Source: Pedobacter sp. ASV17 (GTDB lineage: Bacteria; Bacteroidota; Bacteroidia; Sphingobacteriales; Sphingobacteriaceae). Taken from it: DNA of 64,000 bases. Positions 45,972 through 55,489 of the stretch are shown piece after piece. Position numbers and translations under genes: made by a program. Location: assembly GCF_016429065.1 (NCBI RefSeq), contig NZ_JAELTX010000003.1, positions 1 to 64,000 of the forward strand, read 5' to 3'. How positions within the stretch are numbered: position 1 is the stretch's first letter; every line of letters starts with the position of its first letter. Under the pieces are notes generated by a model that was given only the letters and a program-made list of their open reading frames with translations, was not told the origin of the DNA and searched no databases.

Positions 45972-46316
45972 ATGAAAAAGATCGTTTATATCGTTACCGA
46001 CAGAAACAGAACCACTTTACATGTAGGTATGAGTGCTGATTTGATGAAGACCCTTGATTTTTACAAGAAAATGCCAAATCTATTCTTTGATAGTGCGCAA
46101 CAACTTACCCGCTTGGTATATTTTGAAGAATTTAGAACAGAGGAACAGGCGTTAAGTAGATTTAAGATGGTGAGCAGGTTTACAAGAGCTCAAAAAGAAA
46201 GGTTGGTGCGTTCATGTAATCCAGATTGGATTGATTTAACTGCTGGCTTGGATTTTGAAAGCATGTATATGCACCAAAAAATAAATAATCAATCATTATT
46301 GCCTTTTACGGTATAA
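45972..46316 (+). CDS. Degenerate GIY-YIG-domain protein
   Basis: 114 residues covering one GIY-YIG domain: VYIVTDRNRTTLHVGMSADL aligns with the usual VYIL-LYIG-T-DL start, and VYFEEFRTEEQALSRF to RSCNPDWIDL aligns with its second half. Key residues look lost: YIG is HVG, the catalytic Arg after DL is absent (DLMKTL), and the metal-binding Glu of the RE-K motif is Phe (SRFKM). It may therefore bind DNA or RNA without cutting. It faces the S24 repressor and is probably controlled by it. Confidence 0.75.
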   Translation: MKKIVYIVTDRNRTTLHVGMSADLMKTLDFYKKMPNLFFDSAQQLTRLVYFEEFRTEEQALSRFKMVSRFTRAQKERLVRSCNPDWIDLTAGLDFESMYMHQKINNQSLLPFTV

Positions 46317-46319
46317 AAT

Positions 46320-46352
46320 AAAAGGAGTCCCGAACGTTCGGGACTCCTTTTA
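46320..46352. terminator. Bidirectional palindromic terminator
   Basis: AAAGGAGTCCCGAA and TTCGGGACTCCTTT form a 14-bp perfect stem around a CG centre, with T-runs on both strands. It lies between the convergent GIY-YIG gene and the peptidase/barrel gene, so it can end both transcripts. Confidence 0.83.
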
Positions 46353-46381
46353 AATATGGTTGTTTATTCGCTATTTGATTT

Positions 46382-49300
46382 TTACCAACCAGGGGCAAAG
46401 GTCAAACCAAATACGCCACCTTTAATGTCTTTACGAGTGAAAGGGAAGGCGTAATAAGGTTCTAATATCATCGCTCCAAGTACGTTAACCCTTAATGATA
46501 TACCAGCACTTAAAGCAGGAACACGCTCGTAAGGCTGTCCATCTGGCAACAGCACGTTGCTAGGTTGACTTTTAAAAACCACTCTAGAATCTTCTGTCCA
46601 AGCTACGCCTGCATCAAAGAAAAGATTAAGATCGGTAAATAAAAACCCAGAAGGAATTTGCGCCAGTTTTTTCGGTCCTGTAAAAGGCAGCCTCAATTCT
46701 AGATTAAATACCGCCAGCTTACTTCCCGAAAGTTGATTGATGTCGAAATTACTATTATTCAGGTTTTGGTTATTGTAGAATGAGTTAGGCTCATAACCTC
46801 TAATTAGGTAATTGTAGCCCGCATATAATGGGTAAAGGTTTTCACCATCTCTACCAATACGCATATAAGTATAGCCGCGTACGGCAAGGGTAACAGGTTT
46901 AAACCTAAAGTACTTTCTCAAATCTGCCGTTACCGCAACGAAGTTGTAATCGCCAAAATATTTTTCTGCACCTACTCTATATCTAAAACCATCTAATGGG
47001 GCGGTAACTCCAAAAATGGAATTGTCACCTACAAAATAGGCATTGGTTTGAAATATGCTAAATGATTTTAGCGGAGTGCCTAAATAGCTTGTGATCTCAT
47101 CTTTATTTAACTTCTCTCTATCAGAACCAGCATAACCTAAAATCTGTTTCTCATCATCACTTAGTTGATAATAATTGTTAAAACGATCAACTCTATAACT
47201 GTACCTAGACACTGCACCCCCCAATTCAAATCTGTGGACTTTGTTAAATGGATAGGCCGTGAAAAGTTGGAGCTGATCTTCAAAAGTTCTTAGAATATTG
47301 GTTCTTTCAACTAAATAGGGGGTAGCCGTTGGACTTTCTCTAGTGATGTCTCTAGTGAAAAAACCTGTGATGTAAGGAATGTGTGATACTGAACCACCCC
47401 AATTGATGCGGCTAGCTTGATTGATGTAAGCTGCCATACCTCCGAAATCCTGAATTTCTCCGTTGATGGCTAAATTGGCAACAATTTGGTTTTGCCCTAC
47501 AATATCACTAAACATACCCATGATACCGCCTTGCATACCTGTACCAAAACGACTGGTGCTAACCCCAATACCACCACTATTTGCTAAATAATCAAGCTTA
47601 AATTTCGGACGGTAGCGAATGTTTCTTAGTGAATCAAGGTGGGTACGTTCAAACCTGTTGAAATTGCCAAGGTTGGAGTTGACGATATTTACCCCGATAT
47701 TTTCTTTCGGAGGCAAAATGGCCGCGTCAAAATTCACATCATTAGCGTTTACATCTTTTGCCTTGAAATTGCTGTAGGCCGAGTTGTAAAGCGTATAACG
47801 TTGATAGCGGTAGTAGCTATAGATGATATCGTCGTTTCTAGAAACAGTAATGGCAGGAGAAAACTCTGTAATGCCACTAATTCCCGTAAAATAGTCGGTC
47901 AGTTGTTTTAAATTACTGTTTTCTAAGTTGTACTCGTAAAGGTTTCTGAAACCATCTCTGTTAGACAGGAAGAAGATACGTTTGCTATCGCCAGAGAATT
48001 GGGCATTAAGGTTATTTGCTCCTGGAAACACAGGAACGTTGCTTAATGCTTTAGTGGCAATGTCGTAAATGGTTAAATTGATTGGGTTTACCGCATTTTG
48101 ATTTTTAGCTTGTACAGCTGCGCGGTCTGACGAGAAAACTATTTTGGTGCCGTCAGGAGAATAACTAGGCGCATAATCCGAGTATTCATCGTCCGTAATT
48201 TGGGTAACTTGTTTAGTGTCTAAATTGTAAGAGAAGATATCACTTTGGCCCTCCACCATTCCAGAAAAAGCAATGTCTTTACCATTTGGAGACCAAGTGA
48301 GGTTGCCAAATTGTTCCACCTTGTCCATTTTCTCCTTCATTAACACTTTGCCATTTTCAATATTAATCACCATCAATTGATTTCGGCCCTTGCTGAATAT
48401 ACTGAATGCAAATTTCTTGCTATCTGGCGACCAAGCTCCAGCAGATTCCAAAAAGTTGAAATCATCGATATGGGAGTTGGATATTTGACTGCTCAATTTC
48501 CTGATGATTTTTCCGGTTTTAGCTTCGGCAAGGAATAAATCAATTCCAAATAAATCTTTTTCAGAAAGGAAAGCTAGGTATTTTCCGTCGGGGCTAATGG
48601 CAGGAGCAACGTTCATGTTGCCTGCATTTTTGTTGTCGATAATTTTAGCGCCCGAAATTCTGATCTGAGAACTATCTGGTCTCAACATTGGGCGATAATG
48701 CTGTTCAATAGCATTTTTCCATAAACCAGATAAGGTCCTGTCATCGTAACCGAAGGTGTATCTAATACCATTTTCGTAACCAAATCTAGCAGTTGCTTTA
48801 AATAGCGGAACAATAGTCGTATCGCCATAAAGTGAACCTACAAAGGTCCAGAAAGCTTGACCGTAGCGGTAAGGGAAATATTTATTGGAATTGGTAAGGT
48901 CTTTCAAAGAAGGGATATCTCTATTTAAAAGTGCATCTCGCATCCACATCGAGGTAAAGGCATCTTTTTTACCTACCGATAAATACTCGGCCATACCCTC
49001 AACCATCCAAAGTGGCGTTTGTCCAACGTTTTCTAATGGGATTGAATCTTTCTCCAGTAAAAGGTGGTATTGGAATGCATGCACCAACTCGTGGCCTAAA
49101 ACGTGTCTGGTTTGGCTTCCAAGCTCCATCATAGGCATAATTACCCTGTTTTTGAAAGCTTCGGTTACCCCGCCTGTTCCTATGCCAATTTCGCCCTGTA
49201 GGGCAGTGGTTTGCTGAAAGTCGGGATGGTTGTTGTAAAGAATGATAGGGTTTTTCTTTAAAAAGGTATCCCTAAAAATCTCTTGGTGCATTTTATACCA

Positions 49301-49504
49301 AGTTTCCGCATCTTGTGCGAATTTCTTTACCATCTTTTCGTTTTTCAGATAGTAGTAGATTTCGAAATGCGGTGTTTCCATCACCTTAAATTTCTCGTTC
49401 TTGTATCGAACTTTGTTTTGCCCGAAATATTGCGCATTTGCAGTGACCACAAAAGTCAGCATGAGGAATGCGATAAAGATAGATTGTTTTAAAAAATTGT
49501 TCAT
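46382..49504 (-). CDS. Outer-membrane protein: HExxH peptidase + TolB-like propeller + beta barrel
   Basis: 1040 residues. Signal peptide (FIAFLMLTFVVTANAQ). Residues about 30-260 form a metallopeptidase-like domain with H138-E139-x-x-H142 (LGHELVHAFQY) and a likely third ligand in WMVEGMAEYLS. About 300-610 hold PD40/TolB-type propeller repeats (APAISPDGKYLAFLSEKD, LTWSPNGKDIAFSG, PSYSPDGTKIVFSSD). The last 350 residues look like a BamA/surface-antigen barrel (GSKLAVFNLELRLPF, ...). It should sit in the outer membrane with a periplasmic or surface peptidase. I use the ATG at 49504; an upstream start would add 13 residues before the signal. Confidence 0.88.
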   Translation of the reverse strand: MNNFLKQSIFIAFLMLTFVVTANAQYFGQNKVRYKNEKFKVMETPHFEIYYYLKNEKMVKKFAQDAETWYKMHQEIFRDTFLKKNPIILYNNHPDFQQTTALQGEIGIGTGGVTEAFKNRVIMPMMELGSQTRHVLGHELVHAFQYHLLLEKDSIPLENVGQTPLWMVEGMAEYLSVGKKDAFTSMWMRDALLNRDIPSLKDLTNSNKYFPYRYGQAFWTFVGSLYGDTTIVPLFKATARFGYENGIRYTFGYDDRTLSGLWKNAIEQHYRPMLRPDSSQIRISGAKIIDNKNAGNMNVAPAISPDGKYLAFLSEKDLFGIDLFLAEAKTGKIIRKLSSQISNSHIDDFNFLESAGAWSPDSKKFAFSIFSKGRNQLMVINIENGKVLMKEKMDKVEQFGNLTWSPNGKDIAFSGMVEGQSDIFSYNLDTKQVTQITDDEYSDYAPSYSPDGTKIVFSSDRAAVQAKNQNAVNPINLTIYDIATKALSNVPVFPGANNLNAQFSGDSKRIFFLSNRDGFRNLYEYNLENSNLKQLTDYFTGISGITEFSPAITVSRNDDIIYSYYRYQRYTLYNSAYSNFKAKDVNANDVNFDAAILPPKENIGVNIVNSNLGNFNRFERTHLDSLRNIRYRPKFKLDYLANSGGIGVSTSRFGTGMQGGIMGMFSDIVGQNQIVANLAINGEIQDFGGMAAYINQASRINWGGSVSHIPYITGFFTRDITRESPTATPYLVERTNILRTFEDQLQLFTAYPFNKVHRFELGGAVSRYSYRVDRFNNYYQLSDDEKQILGYAGSDREKLNKDEITSYLGTPLKSFSIFQTNAYFVGDNSIFGVTAPLDGFRYRVGAEKYFGDYNFVAVTADLRKYFRFKPVTLAVRGYTYMRIGRDGENLYPLYAGYNYLIRGYEPNSFYNNQNLNNSNFDINQLSGSKLAVFNLELRLPFTGPKKLAQIPSGFLFTDLNLFFDAGVAWTEDSRVVFKSQPSNVLLPDGQPYERVPALSAGISLRVNVLGAMILEPYYAFPFTRKDIKGGVFGLTFAPGW

Positions 49505-49563
49505 AAATGAATAATTTAAGGCTTTTGGCATTTTCGTGAGCATATTTAAATTTAAGGAAAAGC

Positions 49564-52014
49564 TTACTGATTGTTATTCTTCTGCTCTTTTTCTTTCTCC
49601 TTTTGCTCTTTCCTTTGCTTTCTTTTTAATTCTCTTTCTTCTTTTCTGGTTAAAGGAACGGTAGCTACAGGTTCTTGCTTAGGCTGGCTTTCTGTAGGTT
49701 TTTTCTCCTCAACTTTAGGCTGCTCAATTTTTATAGGTTCTGGCTGCTCTACAATTGGCATATCTACTGCTGTTGAATCAACCGAAACAGAATCTGTTTG
49801 TGCGGTGTCAACCTGAATTCGAGGACTAGGGCAATTGTAAGTGCGGGTAATTTCTACCTTAGGTTTAGGAAAAGGACCGTAAGTGTAGCCACTGGTAGGA
49901 TCTTTATAAACCTTCTCCATAAACTTAGCGAAAATAGGAAGGGCAGTTCTTGAACCTTCGCCTTGTTCGCCATTTTTAAAGTGTGCCGTACGTTCATCGC
50001 AACCTACCCAAACACCTGTTACCAAATCTTTGGTGATCCCCATATACCAAGCATCTACATAATCAGATGATGTTCCTGTTTTGCCACCAATTTGGTTGTT
50101 TTTCTTGAATAAATCCCATTCAAACAAGGCTTGTGAAGTACCTCTAGGTTCATCTACGCCACCTCTAAACATGTAAAGCATTAACCAAGCAATTTCCTCG
50201 CTTAAGGCACGTTTGGTTTTAGCCACAAATTCTTCAATCACGTTGTCGTTTTGGTCGGTAATTTTCTCCACTAGGATAGGATCCACCTTGTTACCTTCAT
50301 TTAAGAAAGTTCCATAAGCTTTTACCATTTCATATACCGTAACATCATTAGAACCCAAACTTACTGAAGGAACTGACTCCAAATGGCTGTCGATACCGCA
50401 TTCATGCGCCCATTTTACCACATTGTCCCAACCCACTTTTTCAGTTACTTGTGCTGTAATGGTATTTACTGAACGACCCATGGCCCAACGTAAAGACATT
50501 TCTTGATAGCTGTAGCTCCAGTCTGCATTTTTAGGTTCCCAATATTTGGTTTCGCCTTTATCCTGATAAGCAATGCGTACAGGTTTGTCGGTGAATTTAT
50601 CGCAAGGGCTCATGCCACTTTCCAATGCCGCTAAATAAGCAAAGGGTTTAAAAGTGGAGCCTGCTTGTCGTTTAGCTTGGTTAACATGGTCGTATTTGAA
50701 AAACTTATGGTCGATACCACCTACCCAAACCTTGATTTTTCCACTTCTAGGCTCCATGGTCATCATTCCAGTATTCAGAATTTTGCCATAGTATCTGATC
50801 GAGTCCATGGTAGAAAACAAAGTGTCTCTATCACCTTTGTAAGAAAAGATTTTCATCTTTTTCTTTTTGTTGAAATAAGCTTCAACAGAATCGGGCTGAT
50901 TTGGGAATTTCTTTTGCAATATGGCATAAATAGGTAAGTTTTTTTTAGCCCTGTCAGGATAATCTACCTTTTTGCGCTCACTATCTTCCCAAGGGTCTTC
51001 ATTTCCCCAAACACTATAAAATCTACGTTGTAAGACCCGCATTTGGTCTTTAACCGCGTCTTCTGCGTAGCCTTGAAGTTTAGAATCGATGGTAGTGTAA
51101 ATTTTCAATCCATCTTCGTAAAGATTGTAATTGTTATCGTCGCACCATTTCTCCAAATATTTATCTACTGCGGTTCTTAAATACGAATCATTTTCGCTAC
51201 CCTCATCATCACTTCCTGCTTCAATACCTATTGGTGAGGTTTTGTATTTCTCAAGTTCTGTTTTAGGCAGATAATTGTATTTGCTCATTTGCGAGAGCAC
51301 TACATTTCTTCTTTCTAAAGACTTTTCTGGATTTTTAATAGGGTTGTAAGAAGTGGTTGCTTTTAACATACCCACCAATAAAGCTGCTTGAGGTACAGTA
51401 AGCTGACTGGCTTCCTTGTTGAAATAGATGCGTGAAGCGGTTTTAATTCCGTAGGTGTTGTTGCCAAATGATACCGTATTAAGGTACATGGTCAATATTT
51501 CGTCTTTGCTATAGTTGGATTCGAGTTTAATGGCTGTCATCCATTCCTTGAGTTTTGGAATAATGGTTCTTACTAGATATATGCGTTTAACTAAGCCCGA
51601 TGATTTGTTGTAGCGGGTTCTGTAAAGGTTTTTGGCCAATTGTTGTGTAATGGTACTGGCGCCACCTTCTTTACCCATACCTACCACAGCACGGCCCAAT
51701 GCTTGGATATCGATACCGTTATGCTTGTAAAAACGTACATCCTCTGTAGCTACCAAGGCATTCACCACGTTTTTGGAAATCTCGTTGAAAGCTACTGGCG
51801 TACGGTTTTCCTTAAAGTAACGACCAATCAGTTTGCCGTCGGAAGTGTATAGCTCAGAGCCCACACGTTGCGAAGGTTTTTTAATGTCGGAATAAGAAGG
51901 AGAGTAGCCAAACAACCATAAAAAGTTGATTTGCAGCGCACAAAAGAATAGGATGATGAAATATATAAAGATGATTAAATACCTGAGATATTTATTTTTG
52001 ATTTCCTTAAACAT
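49564..52014 (-). CDS. Bifunctional penicillin-binding protein 1A
   Basis: 816 residues. One N-terminal membrane anchor (about 11-36), GT51 glycosyltransferase with E91 in ATEDVRFYKHNGID and GGASTITQQLAKNLYRTR, a linker, then the transpeptidase with S453-TFK456, S515-VN and K645-TGTS. It polymerises and cross-links peptidoglycan in the periplasm. The tail (about 745-816) is low-complexity, Pro/Glu/Lys-rich and very charged (RKEERELKRKQRKEQKEKEK). It sits 59 nt upstream of the peptidase/barrel gene on the same strand, and the two may be co-transcribed. Confidence 0.95.
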   Translation of the reverse strand: MFKEIKNKYLRYLIIFIYFIILFFCALQINFLWLFGYSPSYSDIKKPSQRVGSELYTSDGKLIGRYFKENRTPVAFNEISKNVVNALVATEDVRFYKHNGIDIQALGRAVVGMGKEGGASTITQQLAKNLYRTRYNKSSGLVKRIYLVRTIIPKLKEWMTAIKLESNYSKDEILTMYLNTVSFGNNTYGIKTASRIYFNKEASQLTVPQAALLVGMLKATTSYNPIKNPEKSLERRNVVLSQMSKYNYLPKTELEKYKTSPIGIEAGSDDEGSENDSYLRTAVDKYLEKWCDDNNYNLYEDGLKIYTTIDSKLQGYAEDAVKDQMRVLQRRFYSVWGNEDPWEDSERKKVDYPDRAKKNLPIYAILQKKFPNQPDSVEAYFNKKKKMKIFSYKGDRDTLFSTMDSIRYYGKILNTGMMTMEPRSGKIKVWVGGIDHKFFKYDHVNQAKRQAGSTFKPFAYLAALESGMSPCDKFTDKPVRIAYQDKGETKYWEPKNADWSYSYQEMSLRWAMGRSVNTITAQVTEKVGWDNVVKWAHECGIDSHLESVPSVSLGSNDVTVYEMVKAYGTFLNEGNKVDPILVEKITDQNDNVIEEFVAKTKRALSEEIAWLMLYMFRGGVDEPRGTSQALFEWDLFKKNNQIGGKTGTSSDYVDAWYMGITKDLVTGVWVGCDERTAHFKNGEQGEGSRTALPIFAKFMEKVYKDPTSGYTYGPFPKPKVEITRTYNCPSPRIQVDTAQTDSVSVDSTAVDMPIVEQPEPIKIEQPKVEEKKPTESQPKQEPVATVPLTRKEERELKRKQRKEQKEKEKEQKNNNQ

Positions 52015-52164
52015 GCTATAAAGATGATAAAAAAGGTAAAAAAATATTTGTTAAATAGTGTTAAAACAAACAATACAAATTAACGTATTTAATTTTCTTA
52101 ATTTTAGTTCTATCTTTAAAAATATCCTTACAAACGCATCTTTTTTGACTATTAACTAATTATT

Positions 52165-53052
52165 ATGACTGTTAAGACAAATACCGACAAGTATCTGGTG
52201 AAGCCAGGCAAAAAAATAAAAATAGCTGATTTTGATACAGATTATAATGGACATCTGGATAAAGAGGTTGGTAAGAGCGAGTTGGATAGGGTAAAGGAGG
52301 AGCTGGCCAAGTATCAGGAAGTGTTATATGCTGCTGATTCGAGGGCGGTGCTGATTATCTTTCAGGCGATGGATGCCGCAGGTAAAGATGGTGCCATTGC
52401 ACATGTGATGTCTGGATTAAATCCCCAAGGATGTCAAGTGTATAGCTTTAAAACACCAAATTCAGAGGAATATGACCATGATTTTTTGTGGCGACATTAT
52501 AAAGCATTGCCCGAAAGGGGCCGGATTGGCATTCATAACCGTTCACATTACGAAAATGTACTGGTTTGTAAAGTGCACCCAGAGTATGTCTTATCTGAAA
52601 AACTGCCCAATTATGCTTCTGTAGATCAGATAGATAAAGATTTTTGGAAGAACCGTTACGAGAGCATTCGGAATTTTGAAAAACATTTAACCAATAACGG
52701 TGTGGTCATTTTGAAGTTCTTTTTAAATGTATCTAAAGACGAACAGAAAAAACGCTTCTTGGATAGGATAGAAGATTCTACCAAAAACTGGAAGTTTTCT
52801 TCTGCAGATATCAAGGAAAGGGCATTGTGGGACGATTATATGAAGGCGTATGAAGAGGCGTTGAACGAAACTTCTACCGATGAAGCACCTTGGTATGTTA
52901 TTCCGGCAGATAAAAAGTGGTACACCCGTTTGGCGGTGAGCCAAATTATTGCTGAAAAGCTAGAAAGCCTGAATTTGCAATTCCCTAAACTACCAAAGGC
53001 AGAGGTAGAAACCTTGACAGGTTATAAGGAGCAATTGTTGAAAGAGAAGTAA
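52165..53052 (+). CDS. ppk2: Polyphosphate kinase 2 family (PPK2)
   Basis: 295 residues. Walker A-like AMDAAGKDG (68-76), the lid/polyphosphate contacts HDFLWRHYKALPERGRIG and HNRSHYENVLV, and late AWYVIPADKKWYTRLAV-type sequence (APWYVIPADKKWYTR) are PPK2 signatures. It uses polyphosphate to phosphorylate AMP or ADP (class not resolved by eye; the KWYTR end fits class I/III). Cytoplasmic, monocistronic, divergent from PBP1A and convergent with the LysR gene. Confidence 0.93.
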   Translation: MTVKTNTDKYLVKPGKKIKIADFDTDYNGHLDKEVGKSELDRVKEELAKYQEVLYAADSRAVLIIFQAMDAAGKDGAIAHVMSGLNPQGCQVYSFKTPNSEEYDHDFLWRHYKALPERGRIGIHNRSHYENVLVCKVHPEYVLSEKLPNYASVDQIDKDFWKNRYESIRNFEKHLTNNGVVILKFFLNVSKDEQKKRFLDRIEDSTKNWKFSSADIKERALWDDYMKAYEEALNETSTDEAPWYVIPADKKWYTRLAVSQIIAEKLESLNLQFPKLPKAEVETLTGYKEQLLKEK

Positions 53053-53056
53053 CATC

Positions 53057-53962
53057 TTATTTAGTTTCCCATTTTTGCTTAAAAATGTCTTCCAGCTGTT
53101 CGAGCTCGTGGTGGTAAATGGTATTTTTCCTTTTGCCAAAGTAGAGCGTGTTTTCCAATGGTTGTATTCCTTGCCAAACCATTTTCACTTTTTTGTTTTC
53201 GATAGCTTCTTTGCAGAGGAAATCGGGAACGATAGAAAAACCGTTGGCATTGCTTAAACAGCGCAATATTGAACTAATATTAGGCACAATATAGTTGGGA
53301 CGAAAATCTGGATGTTCACCAAAATTCTTTAGCCAGAAATTTTTAAGGTGCTCCATATCGCCTGCGGTGCTGTACCACAGTTGTTGCTTTAAAAATTGTG
53401 TAGCCTCTTTAAATTTACCATCCTTTAACCATTGTTGCAGGAAATCTATCTCGGTGTTTTTCCCGGCTACCAGCACAATTTTTTCTTTGGAAAACGCATC
53501 GTACAGCAGATTTTTTTGATTGCCTTTTTGTGGGGTAATGATCAAATCTAGCACTCCATTGTCTAAATCCTGTTGCATTTGCGGGTATTCACCAAATTTG
53601 ATGATGACATTGAATGGAAGCTCGGGAATATGTTCTTCCAAGGTATATTGAAAGGTCTCGAAGCACATACCCACGCTAATGGTGGCTCGGTCGGCCTGGG
53701 AGCGTTTATGGAAATGTTGTTCTGCCGTCTCCAGTTTCTTAATTGGGTCTATGATGAAATTGTATAGGATTTTCCCTCTTTCCGTAGGTACCATTTTACG
53801 TGCAGCCCTATCAAATAATTTATATCCCGTATAAGCCTCTAATGAATTGAGGTGCAAGCTAACGCCTGGTTGAGAAATATATAGTGCCTGTGCAGCGGCG
53901 GACAGGGTGCCCGTTTCATATATCGTCTTAAAAGTTCTTAACCACTCCAGATTTAATTGCAT
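53057..53962 (-). CDS. LysR family transcriptional regulator
   Basis: 301 residues. N-terminal winged helix (about 1-62: LEWLRTFKTIYETGTLSAAA, QALYISQPGVSLHLNSLE, YTGYKLFDR) and an effector domain with SIVPDFLCKEAI typical of LysR proteins. It starts at the ATG at 53962; an earlier frame adds ten residues (poly-Ile) and overlaps the -7 box. Divergent from the MdaB gene, which it probably regulates; the inducer is unknown, perhaps a quinone or electrophile. Confidence 0.88.
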   Translation of the reverse strand: MQLNLEWLRTFKTIYETGTLSAAAQALYISQPGVSLHLNSLEAYTGYKLFDRAARKMVPTERGKILYNFIIDPIKKLETAEQHFHKRSQADRATISVGMCFETFQYTLEEHIPELPFNVIIKFGEYPQMQQDLDNGVLDLIITPQKGNQKNLLYDAFSKEKIVLVAGKNTEIDFLQQWLKDGKFKEATQFLKQQLWYSTAGDMEHLKNFWLKNFGEHPDFRPNYIVPNISSILRCLSNANGFSIVPDFLCKEAIENKKVKMVWQGIQPLENTLYFGKRKNTIYHHELEQLEDIFKQKWETK

Positions 53963-53981
53963 ATCTATAATTATTATGATA

Positions 53982-53989
53982 CAAATATA
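53982..53989 (-). promoter_or_regulatory. Candidate -7 box of the lysR gene
   Basis: Perfect TATATTTG on the minus strand, 19 nt before the ATG. It lies within the 93-nt gap shared with the divergent MdaB gene, where LysR binding would act on both promoters. Confidence 0.38.
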
Positions 53990-54055
53990 CAATTTAAGTT
54001 ATTTTAATTATATAAAAATACTTAGGACATTTGCATCAGTTTAAATATAATTGAC

Positions 54056-54670
54056 ATGCAAAAAATATTCATCATCAACGGAGGACAGCATTTTGCTCAC
54101 TCTGGCGGGAAATTCAATACCACTTTAACTGATTGGACCATAGCTATTTTAAAATCTAATGGATATGAAGTGAGGACAACCAATATCAACGACGTTTATG
54201 AGCCTGTTGTTGAAGTAGAAAACTTTAAATGGGCTGATGTGATTATTTATCACACGCCGATCTGGTGGTTCCAGGTACCTAATAAATTGAAGCACTATAT
54301 TGACGAGGTATTTACCGCAGGACACCAAAATGGCATTTACGCCAGTGACGGTCGTTCAAGAGCAACCCCAGAAATCAATTATGGTACCGGCGGATTGATG
54401 CATGGTAAAAAGTATATGGTTACCAGCACTTGGAATGCGCCAGAAACGGCTTTTACTTTAGAAGGAGAGTTTTTCGACCAAACTTCGGTAGATAAAGGCG
54501 TATTGTTTGGTTTCCATAAGATGAACCAATTTACGGGCATGACCCGTATTCCTGGATTTCATTTTCATGATTTGGAGAAAAATGCCACTCCAGAAAGAAT
54601 AGCAAACTATAAAGAAAAGTACGAACAGCACTTAATGGAACAGTTTAGTGCGGTAGAGCAGTTGAGTTAG
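54056..54670 (+). CDS. mdaB: NAD(P)H-dependent quinone oxidoreductase (MdaB-like)
   Basis: 204 residues of the flavodoxin-like fold. Landmarks are FIINGGQHFAHSGGKFNTTL (FMN/FAD phosphate loop), YHTPIWWFQVPNKLKHYIDEVF (typical MdaB), and STWNAPETAFTLEGEFF. It reduces quinones by two electrons, avoiding semiquinone radicals. Cytoplasmic. Divergent from the LysR gene and convergent with an SDR gene, so probably an electrophile or quinone response unit. Confidence 0.9.
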   Translation: MQKIFIINGGQHFAHSGGKFNTTLTDWTIAILKSNGYEVRTTNINDVYEPVVEVENFKWADVIIYHTPIWWFQVPNKLKHYIDEVFTAGHQNGIYASDGRSRATPEINYGTGGLMHGKKYMVTSTWNAPETAFTLEGEFFDQTSVDKGVLFGFHKMNQFTGMTRIPGFHFHDLEKNATPERIANYKEKYEQHLMEQFSAVEQLS

Positions 54671-54681
54671 TGTTTTGATTT

Positions 54682-54728
54682 AGCCACAGATACACAGATG
54701 ATGATTATTTGCGCATCTGTGGCTGTTT
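54682..54728 (+). terminator. Terminator-like hairpin after mdaB
   Basis: AGCCACAGAT and ATCTGTGGCT form a 10-bp perfect stem with a 23-nt loop, then TGTTTT. This wording (ccacagatacacagat) is also reminiscent of a dispersed repeat, so a double role is possible. Confidence 0.55.
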
Positions 54729-54732
54729 TACC

Positions 54733-55434
54733 TTATTTTGTTTTGGTTGGTCTTACTTCTATTTTAGAAGGAAGTACGTTCGGATTTAAGTTCAGCAAAT
54801 CAACAACCATTTGACCTAAATCTTCTGGCTGTATTTTCCAGCCATCTGCCTCATTGGGTTCATGCTCATTAAAATGTGAAGTTACGGAACCAGGCATAAT
54901 GGTGGTTGATTTGATATCATGCTCTCTTAAATCTAACATGGCTGCTTGTGTAAAACCAACTACGCCGAATTTAGAAGCGTTGTATCCAGCACCATTTGCG
55001 AAAAAGTTAGTACCCGCTAAGCTCGCAATAGAAATGTAATAACCTTTATTGGCTTTAAGCTGCTCTACACTTGCTTTTAACGTATGGAAAACACCTGTTA
55101 AGTTGGTGTCTATCATTGCGTTCCAATCTTCTAAGCTCAATTGGTCAATAGGGGCAAATTTACCCAAACCAGCGTTGGCAATCACGATATCCAATTTGCC
55201 AAAAGTAGCAACGATTTGCTCCACCGCTTTTTGCTCGTCCTCAAAATTCCTAACGTCAGAGGCAATGGCCAATACGTTATCTCCACCTAAATCCTGTTTA
55301 GCTTTTTCTACGTCAGCTTGTTTTCTGCCAGAGATGGCCACTTTTAAACCTGCTTTAACCAAAGCCTCAGCAATGCCAAAGCCAATTCCTTTTGTACCGC
55401 CAGTAATGTAGGCTACTTTATTTTCTAAACTCAT
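54733..55434 (-). CDS. Short-chain dehydrogenase/reductase
   Basis: 233 residues. NAD(P)-binding TGGTKGIGFGIAEAL (11-25), NAG in VIANAGLGKFAP, active-site serine in ISIASLAG and YxxxK in GAGYNASKFGVVGF. It is a classical SDR; the substrate is not readable. Faces mdaB tail-to-tail, which suggests but does not prove a shared redox role. Confidence 0.9.
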   Translation of the reverse strand: MSLENKVAYITGGTKGIGFGIAEALVKAGLKVAISGRKQADVEKAKQDLGGDNVLAIASDVRNFEDEQKAVEQIVATFGKLDIVIANAGLGKFAPIDQLSLEDWNAMIDTNLTGVFHTLKASVEQLKANKGYYISIASLAGTNFFANGAGYNASKFGVVGFTQAAMLDLREHDIKSTTIMPGSVTSHFNEHEPNEADGWKIQPEDLGQMVVDLLNLNPNVLPSKIEVRPTKTK

Positions 55435-55489
55435 ATTCTCTAAATAAAATTGAAATCAAAGTTGCAAAATCAATGCGTATTCAATGTTT

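Noticed and set aside
46320..46352. Palindrome as a mobile-element end
   Set aside because: Position between convergent stops and T-runs on both strands fit a bidirectional terminator better.
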